DNA of 64,000 nucleotides from DASZBX01 sp035943635. Its GTDB lineage: Bacteria > Actinomycetota > Actinomycetes > Streptomycetales > Catenulisporaceae. The stretch lies in assembly GCA_035943635.1 (NCBI GenBank), contig DASZBX010000109.1:94956-158955 (forward strand), written 5' to 3'. Within the stretch, counting starts at the first letter, position 1. Every line of letters begins with the position of its first letter. The translations under genes were made by a program, and so were the position numbers. Of the stretch, positions 33,079 to 41,649 are shown piece by piece. The notes under the pieces were generated by a model. The model did not search any database and had not been told where the DNA came from. It saw nothing but the letters and a program-made list of their open reading frames with translations.

Positions 33079-35346
33079 TCAGGCTTCGGTGGGTGCGGCG
33101 GGCACGAACGGCAGTTGCAGGTAGCTCGGGTAGTCCGGGCCGGTGTAGATCAGGTTCTGCGCGCCGTCGTGGTAGCTCGGGTCGTACGCGTGCCGGTTGC
33201 CGTGGCCGACGCCGGTGTGCGGCTGGACGTCGACCCGGATCCGCTGGCCGCGCCGGATCAGGCCGGTGTTCGGGATGATCTCGATCTCGACCTGCTCGAT
33301 CACGCCCGCGGACAGCGGGGCGTAGTCGGCCTGCCGGTGGGTGTGCTTGGGCCGGAACTCGGTGGACCGGGCCGGGTCGAGCCTGCGGTGCGAGGCCTTG
33401 AGCCAGCCCTTCGCCAGCGGGTAGAAGTCCGTGGCGATGCCGGGGATGAGCGCCGGGCCGCAGTAGTCGACCTCCCGGCCGTCCTCGTCCAGCACCCGCA
33501 CGGACGCGAAGATGTCCATGTCCGCGCTGGTGGAGGCCACCCACAGGACGAGCTTGCTGTACCCGGCGAGCACTGCGTCCTGCTCCAGCGGCTCGCTGAG
33601 GAACGTCGCACCGAAGGCGCAGGGCGCGGTGGTCAGCCCGCCCTTGCCCGCCGGCAGGCGCGGGCCGGTCAGGTCGACCTCGGCCGAGTAGGTGACGGAC
33701 CGGTCGCCGTCCGGGACCGTGCTCGCCAGGCGCAGGACGTGCTCGCCCTGGACCAGGTCGGCCGCCTCGGACGGCGCGGCATCGAGATACCAGCGGACGT
33801 ACTCAGTCCGCGCGATCGGCCATTCGTGCTCTTCCATCAGGTAGGATCCGCCCCGGCCGGTCCGGATCTCCAGGCGCACCGGGGGCGTGTCCATGATCCC
33901 GTTGTCGGCGCCCTTGAGCCAGTGGTCGAAGAAGGCCGCGTGGTCCTCGACCGCGGCGGCCGAGTACGCCTTCATGAACCAGTCCTCCCAGAAGTCGAGC
34001 TTCTTGTTCGCCGTGGGAGTGTTCAGGTAGGTCTCGCTGCTGCCGAGCTGGTGGAAGTTGCTCGGGTGGGTGGTCACCGCGATCGACCACAGCGGCACGG
34101 TGACCCCGCTCAGGTCCGGGCTCATCAGCACCTCGGACCGGGGGCCGAACACCTTGGCCGGGTCGGAGTCCTTGAACGGGTTGGCCCGGGCCATCGCCAT
34201 GAAGTCCTTCGCGTTCACCTCGCCGCAGATCGCGGGCACGATCCCGGCCTTGAACCACATCGGGAAGAACTCCTCGTTGAGGATGCCGCCGGTGTAGATC
34301 ACCTCCTCGTAGAGGTCGGCGTCGGTGCCGATCGCGATCATCGCCTTGAGGTGCGCGGGGTGCAGGCTGGCGACCGCGTGCTGGTTCATCGCGTAGTACG
34401 ACATGCCCCACAGGCCGACGTTGCCGTTCGACCAGGGCTGCTCCCCGGCCCACTCGATCGCGTCGCGGTAGGCCTCGGCCTCCTCGATCCCCCAGATGCC
34501 GAGCACGCCCGGGCTCTTGCCGGCGCCGGGCCCGTCCACCCGGACCAGCGCGTAGCCGCGCGGCACCCAGGTGGCCGTGTTGACGGCCTCGTGGTTCTCG
34601 TAGACGTACCCGTCGGAGTTGCCGCGGAAGTAGCGGTCCTCCATCGCCTCGTGGTGTTCGGCGTCCTCTTCGTTGCAGATGGAGTGGTGCACGAACGCGC
34701 GGCCGTAGACGCCGCAGTTCATGATGACCGGGACCGGTTCGTCGTCGTCCGGGCGGAAGACGTCCGCGTAGACGAAGGAGCCGTTCTGCAGCGGGATCTT
34801 GACGTCGCGCAACCGCCGGATGCCCAGGACGGTGCGCCGGACCTCGTTGCGCGCGGCGGCGGCCGAGCGCAGCCGGCGCGGCGTGTCACCGGTGAAGACC
34901 TTCGCCTGGTTCAGGTCGTCGAGCAGCTGCCGGACGACCGGGTCGTCGGTGAACGCCTGGACTAGGTCCCCCGGGTCGCCGGCCAGCGCGAGCAGGTAGC
35001 GGAAGTCGATCGGGCGCTCGCCGACGAGGTCGTGGATCTCCGGGGTCAGGGTGATCCCGGTGTCCAGGTCGCCGTCCTGGTCCAGGGTCTGCAGGAAGCG
35101 GGCGATGTTGGTCAGCCCGGGGTCGGCGATCTTGTCGAGGTTGCCGTCGACCCGGGCCACGATGTCGGCCAGGGTGAGCCGGGCGGCGCCGCGGGCCGCG
35201 CCGAGCAGGACGGAGCCGACCGAGAACGCGACCACCTCGCCGTCCCGGTATTCGAACGTCCCGTCCCGGCCGGTCACGCCTAAGCAGGTGGTGGTTTCGA
35301 ACCGCAGGCCGGCCACCGGGCCCGCGAATCTTCCGTAACGGAGCAT
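33079..35346 (-). CDS. CocE/NonD-type (S15) hydrolase with an adhesin-like N-terminal domain
   Basis: 755 residues. About residues 160-755 form an X-Pro dipeptidyl-peptidase/cocaine-esterase-type hydrolase: VKIPLQNGSFVYADVFRP, RGYALVRVDGPGAGKSPG, nucleophile elbow GLWGMSYYAM, and a C-terminal jelly-roll domain (DIFASVRVLDEDGREV, RIRVDVQPH). Residues 1-150 are extra: GPVAGLRFETTTCLGVTGRD, GTFEYRDGEVVAFSVGSVLL and LDQDGDLDTGITLTPEI resemble a calcium/adhesin-type beta domain seen in secreted proteins. There is no signal peptide. It probably cleaves an ester or amide for the downstream monooxygenase set. A promoter/operator module lies about 110 bp upstream. Confidence 0.85.
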   Translation of the reverse strand: MLRYGRFAGPVAGLRFETTTCLGVTGRDGTFEYRDGEVVAFSVGSVLLGAARGAARLTLADIVARVDGNLDKIADPGLTNIARFLQTLDQDGDLDTGITLTPEIHDLVGERPIDFRYLLALAGDPGDLVQAFTDDPVVRQLLDDLNQAKVFTGDTPRRLRSAAAARNEVRRTVLGIRRLRDVKIPLQNGSFVYADVFRPDDDEPVPVIMNCGVYGRAFVHHSICNEEDAEHHEAMEDRYFRGNSDGYVYENHEAVNTATWVPRGYALVRVDGPGAGKSPGVLGIWGIEEAEAYRDAIEWAGEQPWSNGNVGLWGMSYYAMNQHAVASLHPAHLKAMIAIGTDADLYEEVIYTGGILNEEFFPMWFKAGIVPAICGEVNAKDFMAMARANPFKDSDPAKVFGPRSEVLMSPDLSGVTVPLWSIAVTTHPSNFHQLGSSETYLNTPTANKKLDFWEDWFMKAYSAAAVEDHAAFFDHWLKGADNGIMDTPPVRLEIRTGRGGSYLMEEHEWPIARTEYVRWYLDAAPSEAADLVQGEHVLRLASTVPDGDRSVTYSAEVDLTGPRLPAGKGGLTTAPCAFGATFLSEPLEQDAVLAGYSKLVLWVASTSADMDIFASVRVLDEDGREVDYCGPALIPGIATDFYPLAKGWLKASHRRLDPARSTEFRPKHTHRQADYAPLSAGVIEQVEIEIIPNTGLIRRGQRIRVDVQPHTGVGHGNRHAYDPSYHDGAQNLIYTGPDYPSYLQLPFVPAAPTEA

Positions 35347-35446
35347 GGTTCTGCCTTCGAGGTCAGGGCGCTGACGCCGCCGGGACCGGCCGGCGCGCGG
35401 CGGCGGGGGCGGCGGGGCCGCGGGGAGGTCTCGCGGCCGCCGGATA

Positions 35447-35515
35447 AACTACCCGTATGTTTCGGGCTCTTGCGAGTTTGCTCTGGCGGCGAGCGCCTGT
35501 CAAGGGCTGGAAACA
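35447..35515 (-). promoter_or_regulatory. Promoter/operator module, copy 1, upstream of CocE/S15 hydrolase
   Basis: On the minus strand: TTGACA (35498-35503), 17 bp, CAAACT, then inverted repeat CCCGTATGTTTCGGG at 35452-35466 (plus-strand reading) over the expected transcription start. The same elements recur at 36382-36450 with identical spacing of 46 bp between operator and -35. The rest of 35347-35561 holds no gene. Confidence 0.7.
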
Positions 35516-35561
35516 TCCGTGCGTGTCCCCGCGCAGGGGCGGGGACACGCACGCCGGTCGG

Positions 35562-36056
35562 TCAGTTCCGCTCCGGGATGAACCCGGAGATCAGGGTCAC
35601 GATGAAGCCGCCGACCAGGAGGTACGCGCCGATCTGGAGGTGCGGCAGCTCGTTCGAGAACTGCGACCAGGTCAGCGCGCCCTTGGCCGCGAACAGGCCG
35701 AGCACCAGCCCGACCACCGACAGCCCGACCGCGACCAGGTTCAGTGGGCGCCGGCGGAGCAGCGCGGCCCCGGCCACGACCAGGAGCATCGCGATGATCA
35801 GGGTCCAACCGATCCAGGAGAAGAAGTTCTGCTGGATCCAGGTGGTCGGGACCTGCCCCGACCTGCTCAGCTTGTGCAGGTCGGAGTAGTCCAGACTCAG
35901 CGCCGGGATGTGCGCGGCCGGCACGGCCGGGGTGGTCAGCCAGGTCGGGCCGAGCGCGGAGATCAGCAGGCACAGCGCGCCGATGCCGCCCACGACGGCC
36001 GAGCGCGGGCTCACGGAGAGGACGGAGCGGGTGGAGGGGGCGGTGTCAACCGTCAT
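35562..36056 (-). CDS. Four-helix membrane protein of unknown function
   Basis: 164 residues with four hydrophobic helices (about 22-40, 75-97, 104-125, 140-160) and a ~35-residue loop after the first. No family recognised with confidence. AAGG lies 8 nt before the ATG. It is on the same strand as the CocE/S15 operon but separated from it by the repeat module copy 1, and its own upstream gap contains copy 2. Confidence 0.7.
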   Translation of the reverse strand: MTVDTAPSTRSVLSVSPRSAVVGGIGALCLLISALGPTWLTTPAVPAAHIPALSLDYSDLHKLSRSGQVPTTWIQQNFFSWIGWTLIIAMLLVVAGAALLRRRPLNLVAVGLSVVGLVLGLFAAKGALTWSQFSNELPHLQIGAYLLVGGFIVTLISGFIPERN

Positions 36057-36381
36057 GTCAGTGCCTTTTCGTCGTGCCGGGAGTTCCGGCCGGGTGGTTT
36101 CCCCTGATCAGCCGCCGGTGCGGACGCGATCAGCCGTGTACAGAACACCCGGGTGGAAACCCGGGTCGGCGGAGCTGGGACCTGCGCCGCGCAGGCCGGA
36201 GCGCCGCGGGGCGAAGGGGACGGAACCGTGCGTCAACGTGGGGCGCAACCGTGACCGCGGTCCTGGAGGTGCTTACTGGAACGTGCTTGCGCGCTTGCTC
36301 GGCGGTGCTGGCGGTGCTTGCTCGGCAGTACATGGTCGGCTCGGCGGAGCATGGCTTCGTCGCCCCGCAGTCGCCGGCATA

Positions 36382-36450
36382 TATTACCCGTATGTTTCGG
36401 GTTCTTGGGAGTGTGCTATGGCCGCAACCATCTGTCAAGGGCTAGAATCG
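36382..36450. promoter_or_regulatory. Promoter/operator module, copy 2, upstream of GntR-IS3 tail gene
   Basis: The operator CCCGTATGTTTCGGG at 36387-36401 is identical to that in copy 1. Minus-strand TTGACA (36433-36438), 17 bp and CACACT are conserved too. On the plus strand TAGAAT (36443-36448) lies 7 bp before the GTG at 36456 and would give a leaderless message. Repressor bound here could control both the regulator gene and leftward transcription toward 36056. Nothing else is seen in 36057-36381. Confidence 0.65.
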
Positions 36451-36455
36451 TTTGT

Positions 36456-37460
36456 GTGTTTTCACGACCACCCGGCCTCGCCCAGAATCTCGCCTCCGAG
36501 ATCGAGGAGCTGATCGGCACCCGCAGCCTGCGCTCCGGCGACCGGATCGCCACCATGGAGGAACTGCGCGCCCAAACCGGCTACGGCCGCGCCACCATCG
36601 GCGAGACCGCGCGCCTGCTGGCCGAGCGCGGCAGCGTCGAGGTGCGCCCCGGCCGCGGCGGCGGGCTGTTCGTCGCCCAGGTCAGCCCGGTGATCCGGCT
36701 GCGCCAGACCCTGCTGACGGTCCCCCAGGGCGCGACCACCGTCGCCGACGCGATCGCCGTGCGCGACGCACTGGAGCAGCTGATCGCGCTCGACGCGGCC
36801 GCGCACCGGACCGACCGGGACGTGCGCGACCTGGACGGCTGCCTGGACGTCATGCGCCGGGCCGACGACGACCTGGAGCAGTTCCTGCACGCCAACTGGG
36901 CGCTGCACGAACGCGTCGCGGAGATCAGCCCCAACCAGCTCGCCCGCGCGATGTACGTCGGCATGACGCGCTGCATCGCGGAGCTGTCGGTCAGCGCCGA
37001 CAGCGAGACGGCGGCGTCCCCGCGCGAGTACCTGGACCAGCGGTTGGCCGTGCACGAACAGCTCGTCGACGCGATCCGGGCCGGCGACGCGGAACGCGCC
37101 CGCGCAGCCGTCCACGCGCACCGCGGCGGCAACGCCGCCGGCTCGACCGGCGGCTATCAGTGGCCGCTGCCGGTCGTCGCCACCATTACTACTACGGACA
37201 TCGATCTGCGCGAGGCGATCGCGGCCCAGCCGGACGAGACCTCCCGGCTCGGCGCGAGCCTCGGCGTCGGTGAGGGTATTGGTATCGAAGCCGGAGCCGG
37301 GGTGGGCCCGGGCGCCGCTGCGGGAGCCGGCGCGGGGAGCGACAGCGCCGAGCGGATCGCCGCGCTGGAGCAGGAGAACCGAGAACTGCGCCGGGCGAAC
37401 GGAATCCTCAAGAGCGCACTGGCCTTCTTCGCCGCCGAGCTCGACCGCCCGCAGCGGTAA
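36456..37460 (+). CDS. FCD-GntR regulator fused to an IS3 OrfA-like coiled-coil tail
   Basis: 334 residues from GTG 36456. The winged helix (about 1-75) reads LAQNLASEIEELIGTRSLRS, GDRIATMEELRAQTGYGRAT and GRGGGLFVA. The FCD domain (about 85-235) has HANWALHERVAEI, RLAVHEQLVDAI and AAVHAHRGGN. Next come a spacer (about 236-270), a Gly/Ala/Val-rich linker (about 270-296) and a C-terminal helix: RIAALEQENRELRRANGILK then SALAFFAAELDRP. That last block is the leucine-zipper end of IS3-family transposase OrfA (LRRANEILKxASAFFAxELDRP pattern). The regulator has therefore gained a foreign dimerisation helix, or the linker hides a fused IS remnant. Likely represses itself and the CocE/S15 set. Confidence 0.85.
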   Translation: MFSRPPGLAQNLASEIEELIGTRSLRSGDRIATMEELRAQTGYGRATIGETARLLAERGSVEVRPGRGGGLFVAQVSPVIRLRQTLLTVPQGATTVADAIAVRDALEQLIALDAAAHRTDRDVRDLDGCLDVMRRADDDLEQFLHANWALHERVAEISPNQLARAMYVGMTRCIAELSVSADSETAASPREYLDQRLAVHEQLVDAIRAGDAERARAAVHAHRGGNAAGSTGGYQWPLPVVATITTTDIDLREAIAAQPDETSRLGASLGVGEGIGIEAGAGVGPGAAAGAGAGSDSAERIAALEQENRELRRANGILKSALAFFAAELDRPQR

Positions 37461-37655
37461 CCGTCATTCGCAGGGCCATGCGTCCGCGCAGGGGTTGCAA
37501 CACCATCATTGTGGCATTTCCGGGAAGGATTTCATAGGACCTGAAACACAGGTCAGAGCCCTTCTCCGAGGTGACGGTCAGGCCGCAGAATTACCGGCAT
37601 ACCGTCTCCGGGGAAAGTTGGGGGACAGCACATTCTCACACCGCATAAGGACATC

Positions 37656-37962
37656 GTGGCCAAGGCTCGGGCGATTCTGCTCGGGGCGAACGACGATCTC
37701 ACGCTGGACGAGCAGGTCTGGGTGTACCGGGTGCTCGTGCAGATCAGCCCGCTGGCTTACCTGCCCCCAACTGGTTCGGGCACTGATCAAGTACGGGGAG
37801 CAGGTCCCGCCGGACCTGGCCGGGGCGCGTCTGGCCATCTGGGCCGAGGCACTGGACGCCGCCCGGCGGCTCGGTCCGGGGGCGCCGGCCCGGGCGGAGC
37901 TGCTGGAGGAATCCATGGACTGTCATCAGGGACAGCTGCGGGCGATGGGGCGCGGCGAGTGA
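37656..37962 (+). pseudogene. Frameshifted short gene, actinobacterial helical-repeat type
   Basis: GTG 37656 has AAGGA 4-8 nt upstream. Frame 1 reads AKARAILLGANDDLTLDEQV and WVYRVLVQISPLAYLP. It then leaves sense at a run of five C (37764-37768); with one C removed the reading continues as QLVRALIKYGEQVPPDLAGA, RLAIWAEALDAARRL to the TGA at 37962. The joined protein (about 101 residues) resembles the start of TPR-like hypothetical proteins common in streptomycetes. Either a natural frameshift or a sequencing error at the C run; the product is also short for the family. Confidence 0.6.
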
Positions 37963-39050
37963 CGGGTGACGGGCGCGATGGCGAACTGATCCGCGGCCCG
38001 TCCGGGCTGTAGATCCCAACGCGATGTGGCGGCCCGCGCCGGAATCCGGCGCGGGCCGGCCACAGACCGGTGATGCGCGGTGGTCCGAGGTGAAGCAGGC
38101 GGGCCGGATTTGCCCCGCGGCGGCCCTGATGATCAAGCTTTCAGGAGCACGGGAACCGAGTTCGCGCTCCTTCTTGCGCCGTTTGCGCTGCCTGCTACGG
38201 CCGCCGCCCCCGGACCCGGAGAACTCGCGCACCTTCAGGCCGATCGCGGCGGCAGGAGCGCCGTCAGACCCCACGAAGCAGGCGGCGTCGCAACGGCGCC
38301 GCCGACGAGCACCGTACCGACGTCCGGCACCTCGCACATTTCTCCGCGGATATCCGCGCCGAGGAAACCGTCCGGCGCCGGTTCGGCGTCCTTGAGCCGG
38401 GCCGCTCCGCTCGCCGCCAGGACCGCCAAGAACCCCTGCCGGTCGGCCGGATCCGGTCACCCGGCCCCGGCCGGAGCCGGAGAGCAGGTGGTCAGGGTAC
38501 ATACACAGAAGCGGGGTAGCACAGGGGTCTTCGTTCCGCCCGGTCCGCTGGTAGGCTCGCGCCGACCGATCCAGAGCCGTGCGACACCCGCGGCGAAAGC
38601 CGCCGGGATCTTCACCCCCACAGGACAATCAATACACTGTAAACAAGGCGCCGCGCGGCCGGATCCGGTTCAGGTCCGCATCAGAATTCGCATAGATTCG
38701 GCGCCTCGGGCGGGCCGGAATCGCGGTCCGCGGGATTTCGCCGACGGATATTTCGACCGGGCATATCACGATGCCGGACATTCGTGCCAGGACGGCCCTT
38801 GACCTGGTCGGAAACCGAAGAGTAGCAAGGGTCATATGAGCGGGAACTGTGCCGATCATCGGTCCGAGAACCCTGACGGGCGCTCGCCGGGCCGACGACT
38901 CCATCAGGGATATTCTCATCAATTCGGTCATCACCGGGCCGAATCCGGCGAATGCCCGGACGGCTCGAACCGACTTCCGATCCGGGCTTAAACGTGGTAA
39001 AAAGTTCGTGTCCTTACTTATTTCACGGCTCCGAATAATCATAAGGGTCG
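37963..39050. other. 1.09-kb region without recognisable gene
   Basis: Open frames exist on both strands but have low-complexity Ala/Arg/Pro composition, no ribosome sites and no recognisable domains. From about 38800 the sequence becomes less GC-rich, which is usual for the regulatory region before a gene and here precedes cvnA. No tRNA, IS end or hairpin stands out. Confidence 0.5.
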
Positions 39051-40853
39051 ATGCATGTCCCGTTTCTCTTTCCCCCTCCCCGGCTTCCCGGGCGCCGCGT
39101 GATGGCGGTGCAGGGTACCCGTGAGGCCTCGGCCCCGGTCGCGAGCAGTCCGGCCGGCGACCGCCGGGCGCTCGGCGCTCCCGGCCCGCAGGACGGACCC
39201 GTCTCCCGCACTCAGCTGACCGCGCTGGCCGCGATCCCGGCGGCCGCCGCGTCGCTGCTCGGCATGCTCGGCGTCGGCGCGCTCGCCTACCACGCCCGCA
39301 CGGTGCACCCGGTGCGCGGCGCGGTCCTGGACGGCGTGTGCCTGCTCGGCGTGCTCCTGCTGTGCGTGGTGCTGGCCGGTGTGGTGTGGGCCCGCGCGGT
39401 GGCCCTCTCGAGCGCGAACGCGCTGCAGTACCGGTCCGGCCCGGGGGCCCAGCCCCCGTCGGACGGCCGCCCGCTCATCGCGGATCTCGGGGCCGGCCCC
39501 CGGATCCCGCTCCAGCGCCCGGCCTATCCGCCGGCGCCGAACCCGAACGGCAACCTCCCGGCGACGGCGGCCTCGGCGGCCCAGACCGTCCCGGTCATCC
39601 CCGTGATCCCCCTGGTGGACCCGAGCGGCGGGGACGGCGCGGTGTTCGTGCACCTGTCCCAGCGGCTGCAGTCCCTGGTCCACCGGCAGATCGAACTGCT
39701 CGACGCGCTGGAGAACGACGTGGAGGAACCAGACCTGCTCAAGGGTCTGTTCAGCGTCGACCACCTGGCCACCCGGATGCGGCGGCACGCCGAGAACCTC
39801 GCCGTGCTCGGCGGGGCGGTCCCGCGCCGGCAGTGGACCCGCCCGATCTCGGTGATGGAGGTGCTGCGCTCGGCCGTGTCCGAGACCCTGGACTACGCCC
39901 GGGTGCAGGTCATCGCCCGTACCCCCGGGCTGATCAACGGGCACGCGGTCGCCGACATCGTGCACCTGCTGGCCGAGCTGGTGGAGAACGCCACGGCGTA
40001 CTCCCCGCCGGACACCAAGGTGGTCCTGCGCACCTACCCGGTCACCGCGGGCCTGGCCGTCGAGATCGACGACCGCGGCCTCGGCATGCAGCGGCCGGAG
40101 TACGACCGCCTCAACACCCTGTTGAAGGAGCCGGTCGGCGTCAGCGTCCAGGAACTGCTGGAGGGCGGCCGGATCGGGCTCTACGTGGTCGCCCAGCTGG
40201 CCCGGCGGCACAGCATCGCCGTCGCGCTGCAGTCGAACATCACCGGCGGCACCCAGGCCCTGGTCGTGCTGCCCAAGGTGCTGCTGACCGAGGTCAAGCG
40301 GGACGCGGGCGCGCCGCAGCCGAACGCCCTGGAGACCGGCCGGCAGGAGTCGGCGCCGCCCCAGTCCGCTACCGCGACGGCGACCGCCCCGGCGCCCGGA
40401 CCGGCCGGCTACCAGCAGGCCGAGACCCGGTCCGCGCCGCTGCCGGCCCGGCCGGCGCACGCCGCCCCGGTGCTGGACTCCGCGCCCACCGCGCCGCCGG
40501 CCCTGGGCCAGGCCCCGGCCGAGGAGCTCCCCCGCCGCCAGCTGCCGCGCTACGGCGTGGACGCGGCGCTGCCCGCCCCGCGCCGCCCGGAGAACGACGG
40601 CCCGGCCGTTCTGACCACGGCCGGCCGCGGCACCCGGCCCGACCCGGCCCGCCCGCCGCTGCCCCGGCGCCGGCCCCAGGAACACCTGGCCGACGCGCTG
40701 CTGGACGGCGGGAGCGAACCGGCCGCCCGGGTGGGCGAGACCCCCTCGCCCACGCTGATGGCGGACTTCCGCGGCGGCCTGGCCCGCGGCGCGAGCGTCC
40801 CCGAGTCCGCGAACCCCCTTGAACACCCGTATGACCAGGAAGGCGAGAGATGA
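39051..40853 (+). CDS. cvnA: Conservon histidine-kinase-like protein CvnA
   Basis: 600 residues. There are two N-terminal membrane helices (about 57-120) with almost no sensor loop. A dimerisation-like helix contains RHAENLAVLGGAVPRRQW (about 243-260). The GHKL ATPase domain follows with N box LAELVENATAYSPPD, G1 DDRGLGM, and G2 GRIGLYVVAQLARRH. A disordered Pro/Ala/Arg tail covers 425-600. CvnA proteins form a membrane-proximal complex with CvnB, C and D resembling a eukaryotic G-protein coupled system. AAGGG precedes the ATG closely. It overlaps cvnB by 4 bases. The conserved His for phosphotransfer is not obvious, as in other CvnA. Confidence 0.9.
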   Translation: MHVPFLFPPPRLPGRRVMAVQGTREASAPVASSPAGDRRALGAPGPQDGPVSRTQLTALAAIPAAAASLLGMLGVGALAYHARTVHPVRGAVLDGVCLLGVLLLCVVLAGVVWARAVALSSANALQYRSGPGAQPPSDGRPLIADLGAGPRIPLQRPAYPPAPNPNGNLPATAASAAQTVPVIPVIPLVDPSGGDGAVFVHLSQRLQSLVHRQIELLDALENDVEEPDLLKGLFSVDHLATRMRRHAENLAVLGGAVPRRQWTRPISVMEVLRSAVSETLDYARVQVIARTPGLINGHAVADIVHLLAELVENATAYSPPDTKVVLRTYPVTAGLAVEIDDRGLGMQRPEYDRLNTLLKEPVGVSVQELLEGGRIGLYVVAQLARRHSIAVALQSNITGGTQALVVLPKVLLTEVKRDAGAPQPNALETGRQESAPPQSATATATAPAPGPAGYQQAETRSAPLPARPAHAAPVLDSAPTAPPALGQAPAEELPRRQLPRYGVDAALPAPRRPENDGPAVLTTAGRGTRPDPARPPLPRRRPQEHLADALLDGGSEPAARVGETPSPTLMADFRGGLARGASVPESANPLEHPYDQEGER

Positions 40854-41284
40854 GCGACGAGGACAGCATTCAACGGCTGAGTTGGCTGATCACCGGGCTG
40901 GTGGAGCGTGTCCCCCAGGCCCGCAGCGCGCTGTTGCTGTCCGCCGACGGACTGGTCCGGGCCCGGACCAGCGACCTGGAGAAGGACGACGCGGACCACC
41001 TGGCCGCGGTCGCCTCCGGACTGTGGTCGCTGGCCAGCGGCGCGGGCCGCAAGTTCGCCGAGAGCGGCGCGGTGCGCCAGGTGGTGGTCGAGATGGACGG
41101 CGCGCTGCTGTTCGTCGGCGCGGCCGGCTTCGGCACCTGTATCAGCGTCCTGACCAGCGACAAGGCCGACCCCGGCCTGATCGGGTTCGAGATGGCCCAG
41201 CTGGTGCGCAGCGTCCGCCCGCACCTGGAGACCGCGGCACGCGAGAGGACGTCGACGGCCGACAAGCTCCGGGCCTCGACGTGA
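40850..41284 (+). CDS. cvnB: Roadblock/LC7-domain protein CvnB
   Basis: 144 residues. It is a single roadblock/LC7 domain: SWLITGLVERVPQARSALLL, SADGLVRARTSDLEKDDADH, ALLFVGAAGFGTCISVLTS. CvnB is the MglB-like partner that is expected to act on the GTPase CvnD. It overlaps cvnA (ATGA) and cvnC (GTGA), so all are translated as one operon. Confidence 0.93.
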   Translation: MSDEDSIQRLSWLITGLVERVPQARSALLLSADGLVRARTSDLEKDDADHLAAVASGLWSLASGAGRKFAESGAVRQVVVEMDGALLFVGAAGFGTCISVLTSDKADPGLIGFEMAQLVRSVRPHLETAARERTSTADKLRAST

Positions 41285-41649
41285 CCGACGCCGACCAGAT
41301 CAGGTTCGACGAGGACGCCGGGCTGCTGGTACGCCCCTACACGGTCACCGGCGGGCGCACCCGCCCGGCGGCCGAGTTCCACCTGATCACGCTGGTCGCG
41401 GCGACCGGCCGGGAACTCGGCGAGGTCAGTCCCGAACACGATCGGATCCTCGGGGTGTGCCGCTGGCCCACCTCGGTGGCCGAGATCTCCGCACACCTAC
41501 GGCTGCCGATCGCGGTGGTCAAGATCCTTCTGGCGGACCTGCTCGGGTGGCGCGCCGTCGTCACCCGGGCACCGGTCGCCTTCCCCGACGCCGCCCGACC
41601 GGACCGGCACGTCTTGGAGGCGGTGCTCAATGCCCTACGCGCCCTCTGA
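41281..41649 (+). CDS. cvnC: DUF742 protein CvnC
   Basis: 122 residues from GTG 41281, which overlaps the cvnB stop. DUF742 hallmarks are LLVRPYTVTGGRTRPAAEFH, HDRILGVCRWPTSVAEISAH, and a winged-helix-like LRLPIAVVKILLADLL. CvnC is a fixed member of conservons and binds CvnA/CvnB; its exact role is unsettled. It overlaps cvnD by 20 bases. Confidence 0.92.
   Translation: MTDADQIRFDEDAGLLVRPYTVTGGRTRPAAEFHLITLVAATGRELGEVSPEHDRILGVCRWPTSVAEISAHLRLPIAVVKILLADLLGWRAVVTRAPVAFPDAARPDRHVLEAVLNALRAL

Noticed and set aside
37538..37554. Small inverted repeat GACCTG-N5-CAGGTC as an operator
   Set aside because: The arms are only 6 bp and no neighbouring regulator or promoter elements support it.
38080..38802. 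A 240-codon plus frame in the gene-poor region
   Set aside because: There is no ribosome site, no recognisable domain and low-complexity composition; overlapping frames on the other strand are equally long.
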